From Methanocorpusculum sp. (GTDB lineage Archaea; Halobacteriota; Methanomicrobia; Methanomicrobiales; Methanocorpusculaceae): 6,143 nucleotides of DNA. The stretch lies in the NCBI GenBank assembly GCA_029987315.1, contig DALTVZ010000083.1:1-6143 (forward strand), written 5' to 3'. Both the position numbers and the translations under genes were made by a program. Under the pieces are notes generated by a model that was given only the letters and a program-made list of their open reading frames with translations, was not told where the DNA came from and did no database searches. Below are positions 1-5,548 of the stretch, piece by piece (the first letter of the stretch is position 1; each line of letters opens with the position of its first letter).

Positions 1-206
1 AAGATTTGCTTGACTGAGGACGCCACTTCGGGGTCCCCCGTACTCGCAAATCAAAGATTTGCTCGGTTAAGGTCGGCCGCTTTCAGCGTCCAACCCGCAC
101 TCGCAAACATTCTGTTTGCTCAGTTAAGGTCGGCTCCTGCGGAACCGTCCACACTCGCAAGTCTGTTGACTTGCTCGACTGAGGACGCCACTTCGTGGCG
201 TCCCGT
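1..206. repeat. Degenerate tandem repeat array of hairpin-forming units upstream of deoA
   Basis: Four units of about 54-57 bp are visible: a truncated one at 1-41, then 42-98, 99-152 and 153-206. The last three begin with ACTCGCAA. Each full unit opens with a 7-bp perfect stem: GCAAATC/GATTTGC (46-63 region), GCAAACA/TGTTTGC (103-119 region) and GCAAGTC/GACTTGC (157-174 region), with loops of 3-4 bases. The stem sequence differs between units but pairing is kept. A conserved linker (TCGGTTAAGG or TCGACTGAGG) follows, then a second, more variable dyad. In the last unit this is a perfect 9-bp stem, GGACGCCAC-TTC-GTGGCGTCC (183-203); in the first and third it pairs with one or two mismatches, and in the second only weakly. 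The array runs off the left edge of the window. I do not recognise the family. The region is also open in the deoA frame, but that reading is unlikely to be translated with deoA. Confidence 0.8.
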
Positions 207-246
207 CACAAAATCCTTATCCTTTCCCGACCAAAAGAGAATCATT
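207..246 (+). promoter_or_regulatory. Putative deoA promoter/leader
   Basis: This 40-bp stretch between the hairpin array and the deoA start is the only non-repeat sequence available for a promoter. An AT-rich segment, CAAAATCCTTATCC (about 209-222), could act as a weak TATA element. Its distance of about 25-30 bp from the ATG would give a very short leader or none. A purine run, AAAAGAGA (233-240), sits 6 bases before the ATG and could be a weak ribosome-binding site. The match to the archaeal TATA consensus is poor, so transcription could also begin further upstream and pass through the hairpins. Confidence 0.3.
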
Positions 247-1764
247 ATGAACCTCATCCTTGATATCATCGACATATCAACTCCCGTTATTCTTCTCAAC
301 GACATCGATGCCCGACAAATAGGTGTTCTTGAAGGGGATCGTGTCACCATCACTCGTTTAAAATCAAAACACACCATAACCGCTCCCGTTTCCATCACCA
401 AAACGCTCACCACCCAGGGATCTGCCACCGTTTCTCTTGGGACCAACTCTGCGCTTGGCGGTGAAATAGGGGATGACATTGATGTACGTGCCGCCTCCCG
501 GCCGGCCTCGATCGCCTTCATTCGAAAGAAGATGGACGGAGGTAAATTCACTCGTGAAGAAACGGCTGCCATCATATCCGACATGTCGTCCAACGTGCTC
601 TCTCCCTCCGAGATCACCGCCTACATCACCGCCGCCTACATCAACGGACTCGACATGGATGAGATCGAATACCTCACCCGGGAAATGGTGGCCTCAGGAG
701 AACAGATCAAATTCTCGAAAAAGCCTGTCGTCGATAAACACTCCATCGGCGGTGTTCCTGGAAACAAGATCACCCTTCTCGTTGTCCCCATCATCGCCGC
801 ATCCGGTCTCCTCATCCCAAAAACCAGCTCGAGGGCCATCACCGGCGCCGGTGGGACAGCCGATCTCATGGAAGCTCTCGCCCCAGTCGCCTTCACGGCA
901 TCAGAAATCAAAAAAATGACCGAGAAAGCAGGCGGCGTCATTGTCTGGGGCGGATCAACAAACATCGCCCCTGCCGATGACATGATCGTCACCTACGAGT
1001 ATCCGCTCAAGATCGATGCCAGAGGTCAGATGCTTGCAAGCATCATGGCCAAAAAAATGGCTGTTGGTTCCGACACCTGCGTCATCGATATCCCGATCGG
1101 TCCTGGAACAAAAATCCCTGATGAAGCAGAAGGCCGAGTACTTGCAAATGAACTCATTACCCTCGGGAGTCGTCTAGGTATCAGAGTGGAATGTGCAGTC
1201 ACCTATGGCGGCTCTCCAATCGGAAGAGATATCGGAGTCAACCTTGAAGTCTCCGAAGCTCTCAGCATCCTCGAAGGAAAACGCGGCGCCAACTCTCTTG
1301 TTCAAAAAAGCGTCGCCATTGCAGGAATTGCCCTTGAAATGACCGGCAAGACTGCGTTTGGAGCCGGGGCCGAAGCTGCCTCCGATCAAATCAAAAAAGG
1401 CAAAGCCCTCAAAAAAATGCTGGACATCATCGAGATCCAGGGCGGCGACCCCAAGGTCAAATCAACCGACTTCCCCGTCGGTGAACACTCCTTTATCGTC
1501 CCATCCGCTGGAGACGGTTATGTGGTTTCCATCAAAAATCAGGCACTGATCAGCATTGCCCGAGCCGCCGGATCTCCTGTAGATCACGGAGCCGGCCTTC
1601 ACCTTCATAAAAAACCAGGAGAATACGTCAAACGCGGCGAACCTCTCCTCACCATCTACGCTGAACGCGGCTGGCGTCTCACCAGTGCGATCGAAGAGGC
1701 AAGGACCAGCTACCCTGTCATTGTTGAAGGTATGCTTCTTGACCGTATCTCAAGCAACCGATGA
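247..1764 (+). CDS. deoA: AMP phosphorylase (archaeal thymidine phosphorylase-like family)
   Basis: The 505-residue product is predicted to convert AMP and phosphate into adenine and ribose 1,5-bisphosphate. In archaea this compound is isomerised to ribulose 1,5-bisphosphate and carboxylated by type III RuBisCO. The enzyme is cytoplasmic. The N-terminal part (about 1-85) matches the extra domain that separates archaeal AMP phosphorylases from bacterial thymidine phosphorylases. Visible motifs are [11 protein letters not shown] (164-174), the family signature [18 protein letters not shown] (194-211), NIAPADD (239-245), D257 as the probable general acid, S265, and the phosphate-site segment IPIGPGTK (282-289). 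These positions agree within one residue with those known for the Thermococcus enzyme, and the length is close to its 503 residues. I chose the ATG at 247 because the product then begins with the family's N-terminus. The frame stays open back to the window edge, but those codons are repeat DNA. No truncation or missing catalytic residue is seen. The symbol follows database usage for this family. Confidence 0.95.
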   Translation: MNLILDIIDISTPVILLNDIDARQIGVLEGDRVTITRLKSKHTITAPVSITKTLTTQGSATVSLGTNSALGGEIGDDIDVRAASRPASIAFIRKKMDGGKFTREETAAIISDMSSNVLSPSEITAYITAAYINGLDMDEIEYLTREMVASGEQIKFSKKPVVDKHSIGGVPGNKITLLVVPIIAASGLLIPKTSSRAITGAGGTADLMEALAPVAFTASEIKKMTEKAGGVIVWGGSTNIAPADDMIVTYEYPLKIDARGQMLASIMAKKMAVGSDTCVIDIPIGPGTKIPDEAEGRVLANELITLGSRLGIRVECAVTYGGSPIGRDIGVNLEVSEALSILEGKRGANSLVQKSVAIAGIALEMTGKTAFGAGAEAASDQIKKGKALKKMLDIIEIQGGDPKVKSTDFPVGEHSFIVPSAGDGYVVSIKNQALISIARAAGSPVDHGAGLHLHKKPGEYVKRGEPLLTIYAERGWRLTSAIEEARTSYPVIVEGMLLDRISSNR

Positions 1765-1788
1765 GCTAATAATATTTGACCACAAAAA
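1765..1788 (+). promoter_or_regulatory. Short AT-rich spacer with TATA-like box before the membrane protein gene
   Basis: The 24-bp gap after deoA contains TAATAATATTTG (1767-1778), which resembles an archaeal TATA box. No Shine-Dalgarno sequence precedes either candidate start (ATG at 1789 or 1798). With a normal TATA-to-start spacing of about 25 bp, transcription would begin near the second ATG, which would suit a leaderless message. Read-through from deoA is equally possible given the short gap. Confidence 0.35.
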
Positions 1789-2964
1789 ATGAATACAATG
1801 ATAAAACGTATCCTTGCAGTACTTTTTCTCCTCATTTTTTTATGTGGACCGGTCTCAGCCGTCTCCACAACTCTCGTCGTCAATGTGTTTGACAACAATG
1901 CAAACTATGACGCGATCAGCGGAGCGAACGTTACCATATCAAAAGGAACGGTGACCAACACCCTCTATACTGATGTGAATGGGGCCGCCCAATTCACTGA
2001 GGTCGAATATGAAGGGGTTTACATATTATCTGTTTTCAAACTCGGTTATATTTCTCAGACGAAAACCATCGCGATCAGCACCATGCCCATAAGCGAGTCC
2101 GTCTATCTTGTCTCAGAGACTCCAGTCCCCATTAAGATCACTAACGAGAATGGGGTCGCTATCTCTGGGGCAATGATCAGCATAGATGGAAAAGAGGAGG
2201 GTATGACCAATAGTGCAGGCCTGCTTCATGTATCAATCGGTAAAGGTGCATATCATCTGATCACCGTCAATGCTGATTCTTACGACGCTTACAGTTTATC
2301 TCATTATATCGGTACAGATCAGACATCCCTTACATTGTCTCTCACTAAATCTCAATTCACCCCGCTGATCCTCATCTACAACGATGAAAAACATCCCATC
2401 TCTGGCGCCGCAGTTTATATCGATGGGAAGATCGCCTCTTACTCGGATGCATATGGCCGAGCGCAACTTCCGACCTACACCTCGGGAACATATGATCTGA
2501 GAATAGAAAAAGACGGATATGTTTCAAAACACCAGGAGATCCAGTTCAGTCCCGCCACATCTGACATCATTGTTGAACTCAACTACTCGGTCGTTCCTCT
2601 AATCATTTCAGTGATCGCACATGATAAACTTCTCCAAGATGCCCTCGTCTACTTTGACGGAACGGTGAAAGGCGTTACCTCTGCGAACGGGACCTACATC
2701 ACAAACGTTAAACCGGGAACGACCCTCCTCCTCTCTGCATCAGCAGAAGGGTATGCCGTGACCGATGTCAGTTACGTGGTGGTTGCTAATTCAGATAACA
2801 AAGTTACCATCTCCCTATCAGAAAATCTTCCAACGACGCTGATCGGCATCGCTTCTCTTGCCGCCATCATCGTGATACTTATTCTGATCCTGATCGTCAC
2901 CGGCAGAAAACGACGGGGAAAAAAATCCATCGCTCCTGCATCAGGCAGGAGAGATTCACTCTGA
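1789..2964 (+). CDS. Secreted membrane-anchored protein with four tandem carboxypeptidase-regulatory/PEGA-like domains
   Basis: The 391-residue product has a Sec-type signal peptide: basic MIKR at 4-7, a hydrophobic core about 8-20, and likely cleavage after VSA at residue 24. Four tandem domains follow, at roughly 28-110, 112-187, 190-265 and 268-343. Each carries an [IL]-x-[GD]-A-x-[VI]-x-[IF]-x-G strand-turn (43-53, 125-135, 204-214, 282-292). About 15-18 residues later each has a [ST]-[DN/S]-x-x-G turn (61-65, 140-144, 219-223, 297-301), and three then have a GY near the end. This is the pattern of carboxypeptidase-regulatory-like and PEGA beta-sandwich modules. A hydrophobic helix (349-371) and the basic tail RKRRGKK give an outside-N, inside-C topology. 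The mature part has no cysteine. The domains should lie outside the cell as a stalk or a binding surface; the ligand is unknown. Start 1789 is the longest option; 1798 also keeps the signal peptide. It lies 24 bp after deoA and 53 bp before the tubulin-like gene. Confidence 0.85.
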   Translation: MNTMIKRILAVLFLLIFLCGPVSAVSTTLVVNVFDNNANYDAISGANVTISKGTVTNTLYTDVNGAAQFTEVEYEGVYILSVFKLGYISQTKTIAISTMPISESVYLVSETPVPIKITNENGVAISGAMISIDGKEEGMTNSAGLLHVSIGKGAYHLITVNADSYDAYSLSHYIGTDQTSLTLSLTKSQFTPLILIYNDEKHPISGAAVYIDGKIASYSDAYGRAQLPTYTSGTYDLRIEKDGYVSKHQEIQFSPATSDIIVELNYSVVPLIISVIAHDKLLQDALVYFDGTVKGVTSANGTYITNVKPGTTLLLSASAEGYAVTDVSYVVVANSDNKVTISLSENLPTTLIGIASLAAIIVILILILIVTGRKRRGKKSIAPASGRRDSL

Positions 2965-2970
2965 TTTTTT
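2965..2970 (+). terminator. T-run directly after the membrane protein stop codon
   Basis: Six T residues start at the base after the TGA stop. Archaeal RNA polymerase often terminates at such T-runs without a hairpin, so this may end the upstream transcript before the next promoter. The run is short and termination could be partial. Confidence 0.4.
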
Positions 2971-2977
2971 CTACAAA

Positions 2978-3017
2978 CATTATATCTTTACAAGGGAAAT
3001 AATAGAAACAGGCATAC
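2978..3017 (+). promoter_or_regulatory. Putative promoter of the tubulin-like gene
   Basis: CATTATATCTTTA (2978-2990) contains a good archaeal TATA-like core, TTATATCT. About 25 bp downstream would place the transcription start near 3007-3013, just before the ATG at 3018. No convincing Shine-Dalgarno sequence lies at the usual spacing (the leader reads AATAGAAACAGGCATAC), so a short-leader or leaderless message is likely. The box suggests that the tubulin-like gene can be transcribed apart from the membrane protein gene. Confidence 0.5.
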
Positions 3018-4964
3018 ATGAGGGCATTACTTATAGGGGTTGGAGGAGCGGGATGCCGGATCGTTGAGACGTTATCCCGTGAGGATGCAAAAAGCGGAGT
3101 GAAAAGCGTCCGCTCTTATGTTTTCGACTCAGATCGGGATAATCTCAATAAAATAACTGGGATACCAGCGGCCAATCGGATCGTTTTGTCTCCAATCGAT
3201 CCTATGAAAGAGAATAACGAGCGGGGATCAGATTTTGATACAGCTCATCTCACAAGCTGTTTTTTGGATGCCGCCGTGGACGAAATCGACGCGGTGTTTG
3301 TATGTGCCGGACTTGGTGGCAGAATGGCTGAGCTTGTACCGAATTTTATTCAACAGTTGGTTGAAGCTTTTCCCGACCCTGTCTTCACTATTTTGACATT
3401 GCCCGGAAGAAACGAAGGGATCAAAATATCTGCTCACGCCTCTGAGACCCTTGAAGCTATCAGGTCGGTCACAAGTGCCTCCCTTCTCTTCGACAACGAA
3501 ACATGGTACACAAGGATCACAGAAGATGTCTCCCTTGCTGCAGAAAGAGATGGGGTCGCTGCCAAACCAACCCTCGAGGAGGTCTATCCACGGCTCAATG
3601 AAGATCTTGCGGCGAGGGTAGGCCTGCTTCTTCGTGCCGGCGAGTTTGGCCTCAGAGGTGTTGAATCAGCTGAAGTTGTACTGGATGCCGGCGAGATCCT
3701 GAACACACTCACAGGAATGGATCTTGTCGCCATCGGCTATGCTGTGGAACAACTTCCAACAACATGGTCAAATTTCTTAAAAAGACTGCGGGTCGAGGAG
3801 TATCTGTTCAATGAAGGGCATCTTAGAACATCCCGTATAGTTGAACTTGCGAAAAAAGCGGTGTATGAAGAGATTTCTGTTCCTTGCGACCTCACCTCTG
3901 CAGAAAAAGCTCTCATTCTCATCTCCGGTCCATCCAAAGAACTCTCCATGAAAGGGTTCCAGACCGTGCGCAAATGGATCGACCGAAGTATCAGGGGACT
4001 TGAGATGCGTGCCGGTGATTACCCTGTTAAATCCAAGAAGTATGTGGGTGTCATCATCGTTCTTGCCGGTATAGAAAATGTACCCAGGGTCGCCGAGCTA
4101 GATGAGATCCGTATGATCTATAACGCGGAACAAAACAAAGTCTATGGCTTTGAGGAGATCCCTGACTCCTCTCGCCCTCTTCTAAAGATGGCAAAGGATG
4201 AGGTCATTTTTGAAGATGAGATCGTTGACCTGTCTGAAACGCTAGAACAACAGGATAAGAGAAGTGAAAAAGGTTTTTCCATGGAATATGAAGACGAGGC
4301 TATATTTGAAGAACGTATTGTGGTAGGGGAGACAGAGGATCCTGAGGATGATCTTTTTGAGACCGATCCGGTGATCATCCCGGCAAAACCGGTTCGAACT
4401 CCAGTCGCCGCTCCTCCGAAAAAAGAACCTCCGAAGAAAAAGGATCCGCAGGTCCTTGTGGGCGGTGCTAAAAAAATACGGAAAATCGACAACACCATTC
4501 CTCTTCCAAAGCGTGATAAAAAGGAGGACACTGTTCTTTCAGGCCAGGCAAATGTCGGAGGTAATGACAAACCCAAGGAGATGTACGGTAGTGAGAAAAA
4601 ACCTGCTGTTGGAACGAGGAAAAGACCTGATGCTTCAGAGGGGGGAGTTCTGGAAGGATCAGCAACCAAAGTTCGGAGTCCGCAGCGACCGAAGGAAACC
4701 GACGGACATATTCGAATGGCGGATACCCAGCGTCCAAGGGATGTCTCGAATGAAATGATCAGTATGAAGACGTATGCCCGCCCCAATGACACCGGCGCAC
4801 CGATCAAAGCTGGAAGTTCTCAGAGAGCAAAAGATGATGGCGCGGAAATAAAAATGCAAGGAAACACAATCGTAAAAGATGTGGATCGGCCGATCCGTGT
4901 TACCTCGATCCCTCTCCCGAAAAATATTAGCGGTAAAGTCGTAACAAAGAATAAAAAACAGTGA
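3018..4964 (+). CDS. Non-canonical FtsZ/tubulin-superfamily protein with long repeat-bearing C-terminal tail
   Basis: The 648-residue product has a tubulin/FtsZ-like core at about 1-355 and a low-complexity charged tail to the end. In the core, GVGGAGCR (7-14) matches the first nucleotide-binding loop, and FDSDRDNL (36-43) matches the FtsZ segment that normally reads NTD. The tubulin signature loop is altered to AGLGGRMAEL (97-106) instead of GGGTG[ST]G. FDNETW (158-163) and LNEDLAARVGLLL (193-205) correspond to the segments around the guanine-contacting asparagines. The catalytic T7 loop is VVLDAGEI (220-227), where FtsZ has NLDFADV: the first Asp is kept and the second is Glu. Residues 296-353 match the second FtsZ domain. 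The tail has acidic duplications (394-439), a Pro/Lys-rich hinge (457-475) and short tandem repeats (493-648). Polymer formation and GTP hydrolysis are uncertain given the loop changes. A cytoskeletal or envelope-positioning role is an inference. Canonical FtsZ is ruled out by the loops and by the length, since FtsZ is usually 350-400 residues. Confidence 0.85.
   Translation: MRALLIGVGGAGCRIVETLSREDAKSGVKSVRSYVFDSDRDNLNKITGIPAANRIVLSPIDPMKENNERGSDFDTAHLTSCFLDAAVDEIDAVFVCAGLGGRMAELVPNFIQQLVEAFPDPVFTILTLPGRNEGIKISAHASETLEAIRSVTSASLLFDNETWYTRITEDVSLAAERDGVAAKPTLEEVYPRLNEDLAARVGLLLRAGEFGLRGVESAEVVLDAGEILNTLTGMDLVAIGYAVEQLPTTWSNFLKRLRVEEYLFNEGHLRTSRIVELAKKAVYEEISVPCDLTSAEKALILISGPSKELSMKGFQTVRKWIDRSIRGLEMRAGDYPVKSKKYVGVIIVLAGIENVPRVAELDEIRMIYNAEQNKVYGFEEIPDSSRPLLKMAKDEVIFEDEIVDLSETLEQQDKRSEKGFSMEYEDEAIFEERIVVGETEDPEDDLFETDPVIIPAKPVRTPVAAPPKKEPPKKKDPQVLVGGAKKIRKIDNTIPLPKRDKKEDTVLSGQANVGGNDKPKEMYGSEKKPAVGTRKRPDASEGGVLEGSATKVRSPQRPKETDGHIRMADTQRPRDVSNEMISMKTYARPNDTGAPIKAGSSQRAKDDGAEIKMQGNTIVKDVDRPIRVTSIPLPKNISGKVVTKNKKQ
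4494..4961 (+). repeat. Coding tandem repeats, 15-16 residues per unit, in the tubulin-like protein tail
   Basis: Residues 557-647 hold six units whose first residues fall at 557, 572, 588, 603, 618 and 633, a spacing of 15, 16, 15, 15 and 15. The consensus is roughly R-P-[KRN]-[DE]-x-x-x-x-I-[KR]-M-x-x-x-[QA]. Looser units with the same KP/RP heads appear at 496, 518 and 536. The array is bracketed by two near copies of a short motif, TIPLPKR (493-499) and SIPLPKN (630-636). The DNA copies have diverged, so the pattern is clearest in the protein. Confidence 0.75.
4953..4958 (-). terminator. Putative T-run terminator of the HxlR gene, inside the convergent gene
   Basis: Read on the minus strand, the sequence just after the HxlR stop is TGTTTTTTATTCTTTG (about 4960-4945), with a run of six T. 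It lies within the last codons of the convergent tubulin-like gene. Archaeal termination at T-runs makes this a reasonable but unproven site. Confidence 0.4.
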
Positions 4965-4969
4965 CCTTT

Positions 4970-5383
4970 TCACTCCTCTAAAATAAAATCCTTCCCTTTT
5001 TTTCCTTCGAGCGGTTTTTGATCCGTGTGCATGTGGATGGGACATTCCTCCTCCTCACGCTCGCCGTTTTTCATCACCCAGGTGAGAAGCGGGATCAGCA
5101 GTTCGCGTAATTCCCATCCCAATACGGTCAGATGATATCTGACGGTCGGGGGATTCGTATCCAACACCTGTCTCTCGACCAGTTCCTTCTCTTCAAGCCC
5201 TTTGAGCGCTACAGATAGTGTTTTCGAACTGACGTCACACAGTCCGCGTTTCAGCTCGTTAAAACCTACAGAACCCGTGTTTCCGATCACTACGATGATC
5301 ATGAGGGTCCATTTTTTACTGATCGTATCCAAAATTCCGTGCAAAGGACAAAAACATATATTCGTGTGTTCAGATATCTCCAA
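4970..5383 (-). CDS. HxlR-family (DUF24) winged-helix transcriptional regulator
   Basis: The product is about 137 residues and shows the HxlR pattern: a CP near the N-terminus, LDTISKKWTLMII (helix leading into the winged helix), GFNELKRGLCDVSSKTLSVALKGLEEKELV (recognition region) and a wing ending in VRYHLTVLGWEL. These proteins usually bind DNA as dimers, and several respond to thiol or redox stress through the N-terminal cysteine. I chose the TTG at 5383-5381. GAGGTG (5395-5390), a strong archaeal Shine-Dalgarno match, lies 6 bases before it. The alternative GTG at 5392 lies inside that same element with no spacer, and an in-frame TGA sits two codons further upstream. Cysteines fall at residues 10, 12, 49 and 114 from this start, the first two as C-F-C-P and the last in ECPIHMH, so thiol sensing or metal binding is possible. 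The gene ends 5 bp from the convergent tubulin-like gene. Its targets are unknown; autoregulation is plausible from a dyad upstream. Confidence 0.9.
   Translation of the reverse strand: MEISEHTNICFCPLHGILDTISKKWTLMIIVVIGNTGSVGFNELKRGLCDVSSKTLSVALKGLEEKELVERQVLDTNPPTVRYHLTVLGWELRELLIPLLTWVMKNGEREEEECPIHMHTDQKPLEGKKGKDFILEE
4997..5003 (+). terminator. Putative T-run terminator of the tubulin-like gene
   Basis: CCC followed by seven T (4994-5003) lies about 32 bp after the tubulin-like stop codon, within the 3' end of the convergent HxlR gene. With the minus-strand T-run at 4953-4958 it would give overlapping convergent transcript ends. Confidence 0.4.
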
Positions 5384-5389
5384 AGGATC

Positions 5390-5395
5390 CACCTC
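5390..5395 (-). promoter_or_regulatory. Strong Shine-Dalgarno sequence deciding the HxlR start
   Basis: GAGGTG on the minus strand is complementary to the conserved 3' end of archaeal 16S rRNA. It is spaced 6 bases from the TTG at 5383. The GTG at 5392-5390 is part of the element itself and so is unlikely to be the main start. Confidence 0.6.
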
Positions 5396-5424
5396 TCAAT
5401 AGTTTTTATGTTAAGCTCTCTCAA

Positions 5425-5432
5425 GTGATAAA
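5425..5432 (-). promoter_or_regulatory. Putative TATA box of the HxlR gene
   Basis: On the minus strand ATTTATCA lies about 42 bases before the TTG start. A start of transcription about 25 bases downstream would leave a leader of about 20 bases carrying the Shine-Dalgarno element. It directly adjoins the dyad at 5433-5449. Confidence 0.4.
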
Positions 5433-5449
5433 TGTAACACTAAGTTACA
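5433..5449. promoter_or_regulatory. Candidate operator: inverted repeat TGTAAC-N5-GTTACA
   Basis: A perfect 6-bp inverted repeat with a 5-base centre (ACTAA), 17 bp in all, lies immediately upstream of the putative HxlR TATA box. A dimeric winged-helix protein such as HxlR could bind here and block recruitment of the basal factors, giving autorepression. It could also act on the divergent XRE gene, whose start is about 98 bp away. The dyad is seen directly; the binding protein is an inference. Confidence 0.55.
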
Positions 5450-5455
5450 AAAAGA

Positions 5456-5548
5456 AACTGCATGGCGCAGGAAATTATCTGCATGTGATATTTTTGAATC
5501 TCAAATGATATTATTTATCTGATAAAATATACAATAATATGTATACAT
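5456..5548 (+). promoter_or_regulatory. Dyad- and repeat-rich control region of the XRE gene
   Basis: Several ordered elements lie here. CTGCATG occurs twice, 21 bp apart (5458 and 5479). TGATATT occurs twice, 20 bp apart (5486 and 5506). TTTATC-T-GATAAA is a perfect dyad (5514-5526). ATGTATACAT is a perfect 10-bp palindrome (5539-5548) that overlaps the first two bases of the ATG. The AT-rich run 5511-5532 contains several TATA-like boxes about 20-30 bp before the ATG at 5547. No Shine-Dalgarno sequence is present, so the message is probably leaderless. Some of these dyads may arise by chance in such AT-rich DNA. Confidence 0.5.

Noticed and set aside
1..206. CRISPR array
   Set aside because: The units have no near-identical repeats separated by unique spacers; both stems and linkers vary, and the hairpins occur within each unit at about 54-57 bp spacing.
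10..246. N-terminal extension of AMP phosphorylase by 79 residues
   Set aside because: The codons fall in the hairpin repeat array, the known family N-terminus begins at MNLILD (247), and the resulting 505 residues match the family length.
120..617. Minus-strand open frame across the array and the start of deoA
   Set aside because: It is a shadow of deoA codon usage with low-complexity Ser/Arg/Met content and no recognisable domain.
4456..4758. Alternative plus-strand frame within the tail of the tubulin-like gene, as evidence of a frameshift
   Set aside because: The main frame shows regular 15-residue repeats through the same stretch, so no frameshift is needed.
4142..4807. Minus-strand 221-residue open frame opposite the tubulin-like tail
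   Set aside because: It is Ser/Gly/Phe-rich and explained as the antisense of Lys/Glu/Asp-rich repeat codons; the plus-strand gene is continuous and has family support.
3018..4964. Canonical cell-division FtsZ
   Set aside because: The GGGTG[ST]G signature and the NxDFxxD loop are missing, and the protein is far longer than FtsZ.
5393..5546. Small RNA or riboswitch in the divergent intergenic region
   Set aside because: The dyads are short and fit operators; no extended pairing or known riboswitch core is visible.
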